Shown in pieces: positions 40,500 to 50,764 of a DNA stretch of 64,000 nucleotides. The stretch is from positions 1,671,738 through 1,735,737 of the forward strand of contig NC_050727.1 of assembly GCF_014133895.1 (NCBI RefSeq), written 5' to 3'. The notes beneath the pieces were generated by a model that saw only the letters and a list, made by a program, of their open reading frames with translations, searched no databases and was not told the origin of the DNA. The stretch comes from Torulaspora globosa (Eukaryota > Ascomycota > Saccharomycetes > Saccharomycetales > Saccharomycetaceae). A program made the translations under genes and the position numbers. How positions within the stretch are numbered: position 1 is the first letter of the stretch; each line of letters begins with the position of its first letter.

Positions 40500-42200
40500 A
40501 TGTCTACGGACAAGATTCTTGATGACAAAGCTATTGCTATTGATGAGGTTTCATCAATTTCATCAGAAAGTGTACAGAACGTCTTCGAAACTCACAAACC
40601 AGACGAGTACGTTCTGGAGGAGGTTCAGAAAATAGTAGAAAAACACAATTTAGCTGAATATGAGGAGCTTTTGGTAAGGGGAGCTCTATTTGCAAATAGA
40701 CCTGAAATTATCGAAAGTGAAAAATATACTGCTGAAGAAAGGCAGCTCATAGTGAGGGAAAGAACGCATCCCATTTTATCTTTGTCGCGTTCAATGATTA
40801 TGGCAGCCATCTGCACTTCGTGTGCTGCCATCAACTTTGGTATGGATGAAAGTGCTATTGGGGGCGCTCAGCTACAGTACCAGAAACAGTTCAACATTAC
40901 GAATGTGAACATTCAAGGATTAACCGTTGCCGCTCCATATTTAGCAGCTGCTGTCTTTGGTGCGCCACTAACTGTCTTTTTAAGCAATCATTTAGGAAGA
41001 AGATGGGTGGTATTTATCAGTTGTTTGGTTGCATTTTCAGGTTCGTTAATCCAAGCATTTGCGAACGGCCTTCCAGCAATGCTGTTTGCTAGACTTTTCA
41101 TGGGTATAGGAATGGGTCTAAACTCTTCGACTGTGCCAATTTATACCGCAGAATGTTCGCCAGCTGTCTCAAGAGGTGCGATTCTAATGCTCTGGCAGAC
41201 TTTCATCGCCCTCGGTGTGGCGCTAGGCTCGATTTTCAACAGGGCTTTTGTAAACATTGAAGGTTCTCTATCCTGGAGGTTGATGATAGGTTCATCCGCT
41301 GTGCCTCCAATCATCACGGCTTTGTTGATATTCTTTCCACCTGAGTCACCAAGGTGGCTGATTGTAAATGGGCGTACAAACGAATCATTTGAGTCGCTAA
41401 TGAAGCTCAGGTCGTGCCCTTTATCTGGTGCAAAAGATTTCTTTATCCTTTATGAGTCTCTAAAATTCGAATCTGAATTAGAGACCAAATTGACGAAGTG
41501 GCAGCAGTTTACTTCTTTATTCACCGTCCCAAGGAATAGATTTGCACTCATTGTATCTTCAATTGGAATTCTAGGTCAGCAATATGGTGGCGTCAACATC
41601 TTGGTCTCATACACCACAACGATTTTAACAAATGCTGGTATTGATCCAGTCACAGCCATTGGTGGTTCAATCGGTATCGGTGGCGGCTGCTTTTTGGCCA
41701 CATTTGTCTCCTCTCAGCTAATTGATCGATTCGGCAGGAGAAAGATGCTTCTTTTCACGCTTCCTGTGGAAGGTATCTGTTTGTTCTGGTTAGGAGGCGT
41801 CATTAACATTACTAAAGATCAGCTGCGTCTAGGGTTAGGGCTAACATCCATGTATGTTTACGTTTTGTTCTATGGTACTGGAATCGGACCGGTTAGTTTT
41901 ACCTTAGTCGCTGAGACACCTTCAATTAGTGTGAGGATGGCTCACAGCGCCTTTTGCATGAGTTTGAACTGGATATTGGATTTTTGTCTGAGTATGACTT
42001 GGCCAAAAATGAATGACACGATGACGACCTCAGGTGGGCTTTATTTCTACGGGGCATTCAATTTTGTGGTCTGGGCACTTTCATATTTTTGTATTCCCGA
42101 AACAAAGAGGTACACATTGGAGCAGCTTGATGAAGTTTTCAAAGGAGGAGTTAGTCACTTCTTTAAGAAGAAGCTGAGAAGGCTTTTTGGAAAGCACTAA
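40500..42200 (+). CDS. Sugar-porter family MFS transporter, substrate unknown
   Basis: Proton symporter of the major facilitator superfamily, sugar-porter subfamily. It has 566 aa and twelve predicted membrane segments. Diagnostic motifs are NHLGRRWV after TM2, ARLFMGIGMGLNSSTVPIYTAECSP, PPESPRWLIVNGR, QLIDRFGRRKM and PETKRYTLEQLDEVF. It resembles the inositol/hexose/quinate transporters, but not closely enough to any yeast protein to name it. The N-terminus (about 85 residues) is hydrophilic and acidic. It lies in the sulfur cluster and could import an organosulfur conjugate or polyol, but that is only inferred from position. Confidence 0.85.
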   Translation: MSTDKILDDKAIAIDEVSSISSESVQNVFETHKPDEYVLEEVQKIVEKHNLAEYEELLVRGALFANRPEIIESEKYTAEERQLIVRERTHPILSLSRSMIMAAICTSCAAINFGMDESAIGGAQLQYQKQFNITNVNIQGLTVAAPYLAAAVFGAPLTVFLSNHLGRRWVVFISCLVAFSGSLIQAFANGLPAMLFARLFMGIGMGLNSSTVPIYTAECSPAVSRGAILMLWQTFIALGVALGSIFNRAFVNIEGSLSWRLMIGSSAVPPIITALLIFFPPESPRWLIVNGRTNESFESLMKLRSCPLSGAKDFFILYESLKFESELETKLTKWQQFTSLFTVPRNRFALIVSSIGILGQQYGGVNILVSYTTTILTNAGIDPVTAIGGSIGIGGGCFLATFVSSQLIDRFGRRKMLLFTLPVEGICLFWLGGVINITKDQLRLGLGLTSMYVYVLFYGTGIGPVSFTLVAETPSISVRMAHSAFCMSLNWILDFCLSMTWPKMNDTMTTSGGLYFYGAFNFVVWALSYFCIPETKRYTLEQLDEVFKGGVSHFFKKKLRRLFGKH

Positions 42201-44593
42201 TCAATCCCTCACCTATTCCATTAATATTCCATATTTTTTTAGTGTTTATTAAAAATTGCTCAAGTTGACTGGAATTATTCATAGAGTCAGTCTAGCCTAT
42301 GACACAGTTATCAATGACAGTGGCTATCGGTCAATCATTACGTTTATCGATGGAATTCGATCAATAGTTGATAATTCGATTGTACACGACATGATGAAAT
42401 GGTGACTCAGCGGGTCTCTGATAGGTTACGGCGGGTGCAACATCAAAACATTGTATCTTTTCAATTTGAACTTGAGTCTGAACTTGATGATCGATCTTGC
42501 CGTTTGTGATGCAACTATCGCTATTTCACTTTAAAGTGATCTTTATGGACCAACGTGACTATCTAATATCCACATTATCAAATTCAAAGCAATGGATATT
42601 AAAACCGCGCCAAAGTTGGAAAGCTACTTATTAATTTGCTGCTAGTTGGGCGAATTAGCAAGGAGCGATTCTTTTCGCTGTCCGAACTCGGATCAGACGC
42701 AAAGATTGTGATCTTTGTAAGCTAAGTGTACAGATCATTAGCTTACCGCGTCTGAGGTCTCAGAATTTGAGAGACAGCATTATGAACCATCGTGTCAGAG
42801 GGTGCTCATTCCAATCCTGTAAATTCCTTGCTTTTCTAGTCGCAAAGTAATCGTAATGCTCTTAGTGACGTTTGGACCATCTCCAGAGATACCTCTGGTG
42901 ATTTTTGAATTTAGCTCTTTGAAATTACCGACCGAATACTGCGACATCCCAAGTGGATAATTTGCTGTTTCCCGGCTCATGTCGTCTTTCAGTCAAATTT
43001 GGATATCTTAATCCAGAACGTGCGCTATGGCTACGTTCCTGAATAAAGTAGCAAAAGTCTGACCTGCACTGTTTCCCACTTCTAAAGAGAAAAACCTCAG
43101 GGATCCGTGACATTATGCCTGCAAGTCGGTAGAAATGGGCTCATCGAAACGGATTTATGACTTCTCTAAAAGATCTGGAGTTCTCAAGCCTGCTGCAGAC
43201 ACCCCTTTGTCTATGAAGTCTAGTCAGAACTCTTTAATAGCCCATGACGGATTGAGAACCGAAAAGATATCAGAAATTAGTTGCAGTTAACGTGAAACCC
43301 ACAGAGTCCGGATGCTGCCCCGAGGATTCCCAGGCAGCCTTCTTCGCGAAAGCTCTTGACCCATAGTTTGATGTTTTAGCATCCTCTAAGGCATCTTCCC
43401 AGAAATCTTTACGCTCATGGTAGCCTTAAAAGAAGAAGTATATACTACTTCCTGCACCGGGCTTCTCTGGTATTTTTTTAATCGGATTAATAATAGATTT
43501 TCGGTTTGATTGCTGGACACAGGAACCTCTTATGATGCATGAAACGAAATAGAAGATGTTGGGATACGTTTGGAAAAGAGGATTGAGATCCTTATACTCT
43601 TCTGATCGATCTTTACCTTCAGACCTGGATCACTTTCGAGAGATCATATTTTCAAGGCCAGAAAACGATCGACTGAGAGCATATAATTGACAGCAAAATA
43701 CAGGGAAAGAAAAATCCTGTAAGGATTCCTATTGAAACCTGAAATTTAGAAGCTAAAAAGGAACTTTTTCGTTGCTAAATCGATTTTTCCGAACCTATTT
43801 CGAAGTTGTGGAATAAGAGCTCTCTTGTTCAGTCAGAAATTAGGTGCATAACAGGCCTTTAATTTTAAGGATATGCTGACGAAACGTGGTTGAAAATGTT
43901 TAAACAGCTGTAATGATTGAATGAAACCGAAATCACAGGCATATATGTTGCTCTAACTTTTTTGTATTATCAGAGCTAAACATTAAAGTTGTTTAGCTGA
44001 TGTATTTACTACGAAGTAGAATTTTGACCGGCCAAGTCCGCACTTTGTGGTGACAGCATTATTATGCATGAAAAAGCAGCTTGGAACAAATCTTCGCGGG
44101 GAAAATTTGAACTAAAATAACTATGAATTTCGACCGTTTTTGCATTTGAATTGAGTAGAAGAAAGAATTCCCAAAAATTTGCACACTTAAATAAGGCTTC
44201 AATTTTGCTTCTCTTTGTTACTGAATTAGTTCGATCTGCCGAAATGATTGAGCTTTAAAGGTGCAGACACAAAGTGAAAATATTAGATGAAAAATCCGAT
44301 GATCAATTATGAATAATAATAAACTCACCTGCATTCAGTGAATGTTTTTATAAAAAGAATGGAAACTTCAACGTATCATTGAAAATTAAATACCTCTTGG
44401 CTCCAGTATGGAGTGGTTGGAGAGGTTTAGAGTTCTGGGCATAAATTCAAAGACTGTCTGCCTTCTCCAGAAAGAAACTAAAACCCCTTGTCGGAACTTG
44501 GTCCCCAACGAAACTGTTCATACGTAGATGAGGCCATACTTACAAAAGCAATTAGTAGTTCTTACTATAAATACAGAACAATCCTACCTATTA
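42201..44593. other. 2.4-kb AT-rich gap, no intact gene
   Basis: No open frame long enough to be a gene. Two overlapping minus-strand frames at 42795-43113 (containing YPLGMSQYSVGNFKEL and DGPNVTKSITITLRL) look protein-like and are offset by one base, suggesting the tail of a decayed gene I cannot identify. The rest is AT-rich without clear structure. Confidence 0.35.
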
Positions 44594-46299
44594 TCAATGA
44601 ACAAATCTAAAGTCCAATCTCTTATTGCCGACATCGGTCGTAGCCAGTTTGTACTCTTCCTGTTCTTCCGTAGTCATTTTGCTCCAAATGGCGTCTCTAT
44701 GCTTGTTCCTGTAAATATAGTATGCCTTAGTCAGCAGACAAGAGCCTGCAAATCCGAAAGCTATGCCTACTAACTGTGTATTACCTCGATGATACAAAGG
44801 CTTATCATCCGCACGGTAAATATTTGAGCCAATAATATTCGCTGTTTGAGAAAACATATTTACCAATGCCGCTGAAACAGCCCGTGAACGAACCGAGTTC
44901 GAGTTTGCTGAACACCAGCTAATGGACAATGCCCAAACTGGAGGGCTGCTGAGAATAACAGTAAGAAGAGCATAGGTGCCCCAAATGTCAACTTGCGAGC
45001 CAGGCCAATATCTTAAGGGAATTAGAGTTGCAATGAGCCATACTGCTGGAACTAATATTAGAAATGAGCGCTCGTTTATCTTCTCTGTTAGATATCCCAT
45101 TATCACCATAGTTATGGTGCACAAAACGTTATAGGGGATTGTAAGGGCGTTAGTCTGATAAGTAGAAAATCCCAGCTTCCTAAGAGTCAATGTCATGTAG
45201 TTCTTTACTGGCGTGTTCCCGATATCAGCTAGCAACCTCACAATATATATTGGCAATAAATCGTAGTCTGTTAAACTTCTCCACAATTCCTTTAATGACA
45301 CCGGTTGTCTATTATTCATGTCACCTTTCTGTGGATCATCTCTTAAAACTCGATTGACTACAATCTTTTCCTCTCTATCAGTATACCACCCGTTTTTTCT
45401 GTACCATGCCTTGGTTTGTGCTGCAGAGGCTGGCATTTTGAAGAATGAGGCCACGCCCACGAGAAAAGTGAAGATGCCTTCAATTAGAAATAACCATCAA
45501 AAGACTGTTCCATTATGCCACTTGTTTTGATCTTCAAAAGTGCAAAGGAGAGCAGGGAAGACCATACTGATGTCATTGGATTTGCAATATAAAACAGCGA
45601 TAGACGAAAAGGTAACTCTTTAGAAGTGAAAAAGTAACTCATCCATAAACAGACATCACAAATAAAACCACCTTGCAAGGCACCCAATAGTCCTCTTGTG
45701 GCCAAGAACCCCGCTCGAGTTGTCATTGCAGCCTGACACATCGATACTGCGCTCCAGAGACATAGCTGCGTTGGAATCCAGATATCTGCGCCAATCTTTT
45801 TGGAAATTAATTGAGATGGCAGTTCAGCTACCAGAAAGCACACCAGATTGATTGTATTACCCAAATTATAATCATCGGTTGTCAATTTGAGGTCATCTAA
45901 CATATTAGCGGATAAAGCCTGGGCAATGTTATATCGATCAAAATCCAGAGCAGTAAACATGATAAAAGCCCAGAAAGTCACATACCAGTCATTTTTTTTC
46001 ACAACCTTTCTTTCCTCCTCCTCTGTCCATGTCATGTCAGGATCGAACAAGTGACGGCACTCGTAATTCGTGGACTCATATAGATTTCTGTAGTATTTTG
46101 CCTGCTGAGGGTTTGTAAAAACGTGCCATTCTGACGAAGAGCTCAAGCGATCATCATCATAGTATGTCACATTAATTTGCTCCTCATTTTTGGTGGCATC
46201 TTTATTACTCCCAGTAAGGTCTTGAGGGACCTCAAAGACCCTCTGTGCCTCTGTATCCAGATTTGAAGATTTCTCACTTGAGGAGTATCTTTCAGTCAT
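44594..46299 (-). pseudogene. SOA1: SOA1-like sulfonate/anion permease, frameshifted
   Basis: Allantoate-permease (Dal5) family transporter closest to S. cerevisiae Soa1 (YIL166C), which imports sulfonates and inorganic sulfur anions. The N-terminal part (from the ATG at 46299) runs to SGIMEQSF, then the frame breaks. The C-terminal part resumes in another frame at WLFLIEG and continues to the family end TTDVGNKRLDFRFVH. The break is a net loss of one base near 45505; otherwise both halves are well conserved, with twelve membrane segments in total. The lesion is therefore recent, a sequencing error, or (less likely) programmed. It is divergent from the JLP1-like dioxygenase, a logical transport-plus-cleavage pair. 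Confidence 0.85.
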
Positions 46300-47357
46300 T
46301 GAATCAAGCGCGTAGTAGATCCTAGCGATGGGACAGGGGGTAATGATAGGAAATAAACCCGGTGCGCGAAGTAATGGCACGCTTTATAGATCACCAAAGG
46401 CCTGCTCTCAAGCTGTGGCATTTCTAAGCTCTTATTCTATTCAGCAAAATTTCAAAGAAAGACCTTTCAGCATCTCCGTAAAGGAAAGTACAACCACCAC
46501 ATTCTTATGTCGCTCGATATGATGAGATGTCTCAGCGGCGCCATGTTGAAGGCCGTTCTGGCTAAAAGAGCCTTCGACTGTGCTCGACGTCTCCCCTGTG
46601 GCAAGCTACCTATCTTGCGTAGTCGTAACAGATAAAGGAAGACGTATAAATGTGTGGCTTGAAGACAATGCTTCAATTGCCAAGAAAGACTTGAACGGTC
46701 ACTCCGGGAAAAAAAGACAAATAACTGGGTGGAAAGACACAAAGATGCGTCGCCCGAAATCCAACTACATTGATTGGAATGCCGACGTTTGGCTGCAGCT
46801 GCACTTCAACAATTCCCTATTATGGCGGTAGCTGAAACCTGTGGAATTGTAAATATCCTGTAAAAAACAATTGATTTCACACTGTCCTGCAACTACTGCG
46901 CATCCACGGCAATTCCTTCACGATCAACGGAATCCTATCAGAAAGACCATTATGATTGGTGCAGATCTAAGATCCTTTACCTCTCAGCATTTCAAACAAA
47001 GTCTTAGGAAGTCTTCTGGGTTTTTCACATAGCTTTTTTTAATGGTGTACCCTGATGAACTCCGTGCATGAGGCTCAATGTCTTTCTGCGACCCAGCTTG
47101 CTTTTACCTGGAGATTTATGACTTTATTTCCACAGATGTTAGCTCTTAGGTACCGTAGACCCAAAAAAGTTGAAGTTTTGTCTTTTAATGTCTCCCATGT
47201 TTAGTATGCTATCTGAATGAAAGGCAGGAGAGAAGTGCAAAAGGGATAGAAACAAGACATTGATATGACTGAGAGCAGCACCAGAACTTGATATATAATG
47301 TGTACTATTCGTTCTTCTTGAACCTCACTGTTTTGCTACGAGAACAAACGCTCAAAG
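46300..47357. promoter_or_regulatory. Divergent promoter SOA1-like / JLP1-like
   Basis: 1.06 kb with three TGTGGC cores on the plus strand (46415-46420, 46598-46603 and 46653-46658). The first reads AAGCTGTGGC, one mismatch from the Met31/32 consensus, about 115 bp upstream of the SOA1-like ATG. A TATATAA at 47292-47298 lies 60 bp upstream of the JLP1-like ATG. The arrangement fits joint induction under sulfur limitation. Confidence 0.6.
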
Positions 47358-48581
47358 ATGTCAGCTGCAGCCCCACACGAAAATAAGGAAACCTCACTTC
47401 TTGTCGAAAGTTTTGAGAATCACCACTTGACCTATCATGCAAGCTCCACATACGGAAATTTTGATACTCACTTCTTCTATGGTCAGGATGAGGAAAGATC
47501 TGATGGTCTGTTGAATCTCAGGAAGTCTTACCGAGATCAATCCAAATATCCGGATTTTCTACCAACATGGGATCCTACTGAAAAGTACCCAGCGTTGAAG
47601 TTCTACAAGTACGAAGATCCGGCTCTGAGGGCTGACCCAAGTTTCTTTAATTTGTTCCCTGAAGACCAGGAAGAGGGCATTTCCATCAAGAGGCTTACTC
47701 CGAAACTTGGCACTGAGGTCAAAGGTGTTCAATTGAGCTCGTTATCCAATGCTGCTAAAGATGAGCTGGCTCTGTTGGTTGCGCAGAGAGGAGTAGTTGT
47801 GTTCAGAAATCAAGATTTTGCTTCGAAAGGAGCCGCTCATGCTGCCGAGTATGGTAAGCACTTTGGGAGACTACATATACATCAAACAAGTGGACATCCC
47901 GAAAAGGTTCCCGAGTTGCATATTACTTTCAGAAGGCCGGACCATGATGAATACGAGAGAGTTTTCCAAGACGCAACTTCTTCTATTGGTTGGCACACGG
48001 ATGTGTCCTATGAACTACAGCCTCCCTCATATACTTTCTTCAGTGTCCTCGAAGGTCCCGATGGTGGAGGTGACACCTTGTTTGCGGATACTATAGAGGC
48101 TTTCAACAGACTTTCTAAACCTTTCCAAGATTTCTTGAGTACTTTACATGTTGTTCACAGTTCCAAGGAACAAGCTGAAAACTCTAAAAACCAAGGGGGA
48201 ATTCAAAGAAGAATACCAGTCACTCATGTTCATCCGCTTGTGAGAATCCATCCTGTCTTGAAGAAGAAGGCACTTTATGTGAACCGTGGCTTCTCTAGAA
48301 GAATAATAGAACTCAAGAAACCTGAGTCGGAAGCTTTGTTGAATTACTTGTACAACTTGGTGGAGGGTTCTCATGATTTGCAAGTGAGGGCCAAATGGGA
48401 ACCTGGCTCTGTGACTGTTTGGGATAATCGCAGATTAACCCATTCTGCTATTATTGATTGGGAAGAACCAGTGCTAAGACATGCTTTCCGCATCACTCCA
48501 CAAGCTGAGAGACCAGTGGAGGACTTGAAATACTTGAACGACGAAACTTACTATCCTTCCTCACTCACATTAGATTTATAG
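47358..48581 (+). CDS. JLP1: Jlp1-like Fe(II)/2-oxoglutarate sulfonate dioxygenase
   Basis: TauD/TfdA-family enzyme. S. cerevisiae Jlp1 (YLL057C, 412 aa) oxygenates sulfonates such as isethionate and taurine, releasing sulfite for assimilation. It has 407 aa. The iron-binding HxD is in GWHTDVSYELQPPSYT (about residue 212), the distal histidine in WDNRRLTHSAIIDW (about 360), and the 2-oxoglutarate-binding arginine in LRHAFRITPQ. KRLTPKLGTEVKGVQLS and RGVVVFRNQDF are further family landmarks. It is paired divergently with the SOA1-like transporter. Substrate range is not predictable from sequence. Confidence 0.93.
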   Translation: MSAAAPHENKETSLLVESFENHHLTYHASSTYGNFDTHFFYGQDEERSDGLLNLRKSYRDQSKYPDFLPTWDPTEKYPALKFYKYEDPALRADPSFFNLFPEDQEEGISIKRLTPKLGTEVKGVQLSSLSNAAKDELALLVAQRGVVVFRNQDFASKGAAHAAEYGKHFGRLHIHQTSGHPEKVPELHITFRRPDHDEYERVFQDATSSIGWHTDVSYELQPPSYTFFSVLEGPDGGGDTLFADTIEAFNRLSKPFQDFLSTLHVVHSSKEQAENSKNQGGIQRRIPVTHVHPLVRIHPVLKKKALYVNRGFSRRIIELKKPESEALLNYLYNLVEGSHDLQVRAKWEPGSVTVWDNRRLTHSAIIDWEEPVLRHAFRITPQAERPVEDLKYLNDETYYPSSLTLDL

Positions 48582-48942
48582 AGTCGGATTTTATCACGTT
48601 GAAGTCGATCATCCCAGATTAAGTTCATTCCATCCCTATGGGGTAGTGCTCCAGGATAATGCTTATGATTTCGATAGAAAGAGTAGCTAGCTGGACCGAT
48701 AGATCTTATTTATCTTTTTCAAGCGCTGGGTAGTGAAAATGAGCTACTCTCGGTTCCTATTCGTGTTCTTTAAGTAGGTGCTTTCCAAGTCTAGTGCTTT
48801 TCTTCCGAATTATAATTTCTCTGGAAATGGCTTTAGTATCAGGATTACTTACCAATGCTGATAGACAATGCACAGAGGCCTCATGTAGGTATACAAGCAT
48901 AGCGTAGTTCCGATACGCAAGCGAGCCTATTTTCACGGCTGC
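48582..48942. other. 3' flank of the JLP1-like gene
   Basis: AT-rich non-coding DNA between the JLP1-like stop and the helicase relic. Nothing else is seen. Confidence 0.4.
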
Positions 48943-49320
48943 TTAGTTAAGGATGCGAGTTGTAAGGCACAATATTAAAGATGTATTATCTTTGCGCACC
49001 CACCAGCGCTTAGCTGACTCGTTTGATATGAATTCCTCGGCTTGCTTGATCTTCTGCTCCGTCGTAATTTTCCCATGTGCCCACACTACGCGGAACTCAC
49101 GCTCCCACTCGTCTGCCAGCTCTACCACCTTCTGCCTGGTGCCAGCTACAAAGATTGCCTTGGCATTCGGCACGCAGGCGAACAGCGCCTTGAGCGACCT
49201 GAACGTTTCCCGGGAGGATCCGCCACGCTTCTGACTTCCTTATGCACATGCCCCAAAGGAACTTCCGTGACGAGGTCGTTTATCTTCGTTGGCTGACTTT
49301 TTATGACGCTGGTTGCCATG
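48943..49320 (-). pseudogene. Relic of a Y'-element-type helicase (Yrf1-like)
   Basis: Minus-strand fragment whose conceptual pieces align with the second helicase lobe of S. cerevisiae Yrf1. SQPTKINDLVTEVPLGHVHK corresponds to the Yrf1 stretch around EVPLGHVHK, LKALFACVPNAKAIFVAGT to its KAIVVAST region, and ADEWEREFRVVWAHGK to its FRVVWIHGK region. There is a frameshift near 49222, no start codon, and the homology ends at both sides, with about 15 residues missing after SAKR. About 120 codons survive. It reads leftwards, away from the presumed right telomere, whereas Y' helicases in S. cerevisiae read toward the telomere. Confidence 0.65.
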
Positions 49321-50764
49321 ACATTTCTACACTAGCCGTGTTTCTAACTGTGTATATCATTTTAGAAAGGGCTCAACTTACTCCTACATCCCCCAAAAAA
49401 GAAGCTAATACGAGCAATTTGTCTGAGAAAAGTTGCTTATATTTTCTGGCATACTCATGATTTGATAGATTCAACAAACCGCAGAATCAGGCACAAAGAA
49501 TTTCGAAAGTGATCAAGCGATATTTAATGACACATTCTGAACTGTAAGTACTTTGCTTTGCCACTCTCCTATGGTATAACAACGAACGTGGTAGAGTATT
49601 CAATGACGGAATTTCTTGTGATGGAACGATATCTAGAGCGTTTTATAGCTTATTAAGAAACTGAAAACCTTCAAATGCATGAACATGAGTCCAATACCCG
49701 CTGCCGGATACCATAAGACCATGGACAAGTATGTGGACAAGTATATGGACTAGCAGACAGCCATATTTATTGATGATAGTGGCTAAATGGGTCAACCCTC
49801 ATAGATCGAGTAGCTTTTCTAGCCGACTGATGACGTGTAGCTGGTTGTGCCATGGAATTACAGAACGTCAGAATAAAAATGACTGGCGTAATAGAGCTCC
49901 GTTTAACGCGATGTTCTGGTAGTTTAATTTCTAGATCAGCGGCTAAGCTCGGTGCTCTAATTGAAGTGGTATCTTTCATGATCTTGAAGCATACCCTCAA
50001 TTAGAGGGCTCATCACGATACAATCAAAGAGGAAGGCTATCGAAAGTTGGCATGACGTGAGATTGTCGTTATCTCGATAATGTATCTTGGTATGATAACA
50101 GTTAAATGATCGTGAAAAATGAGAAGGTGAGAAAACATCAGCGGCACAGCATGATTTCAAATATATGCGAAATCCGTTAAAAATAAGTAGGTACTTCATC
50201 AAGCCTGATGTGCATCATGATTGAAAAGAGAAAATATTCTGATATTTACCATAGGATATATCACTTGATTGATGCGTTCAAGAATGATAAATCTTGGCAG
50301 TAAAATAGGACTCTAGTGATTTGTTTGAAAAAAAAAATATATCTATTCCACATTTTAATCATATGTCAAATTGTGGCTAATACTGAGAACAAACCTTACT
50401 GTGGGATACAAATATTTGTACTGTAGAGGGTCAAGAGTAGAAAGCTTTCTTTCATTAAATGATGTAGTTGGAATCTGTCAGATGCGTAAGATTCCTGAGG
50501 GCTGCATCAACAAAACAATTAAAAGCATAGGTTCCTTCAACTTTTTCCCCCTCAGCACTTTTTTGCTTCTTCTTGGTTTTGGTAGTAGGTCACAATGAGA
50601 ACTATCAATTACAGAGCGCGAGCTTACACAGGCTGGCAGGATAAATGTTCTAATGGGATCATGCGTTGACAGTAAGATAGCAGAGTTCATTTATTCACCA
50701 ACTGACTTTGGCCTTTATATATACTTTAGTCGTAAACTAAAACACTCTCAGGATAAGCAAGCCG
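49321..50764. other. 1.4-kb gap between helicase relic and formamidase
   Basis: No credible gene. Short frames on both strands lack family features. It includes the formamidase 3' flank on the right. Confidence 0.4.

Noticed and set aside
44594..46299. Intron explaining the split SOA1-like gene
   Set aside because: The two frames meet with a one-base deficit, and there is no GTATGT donor or TACTAAC branch site near the junction.
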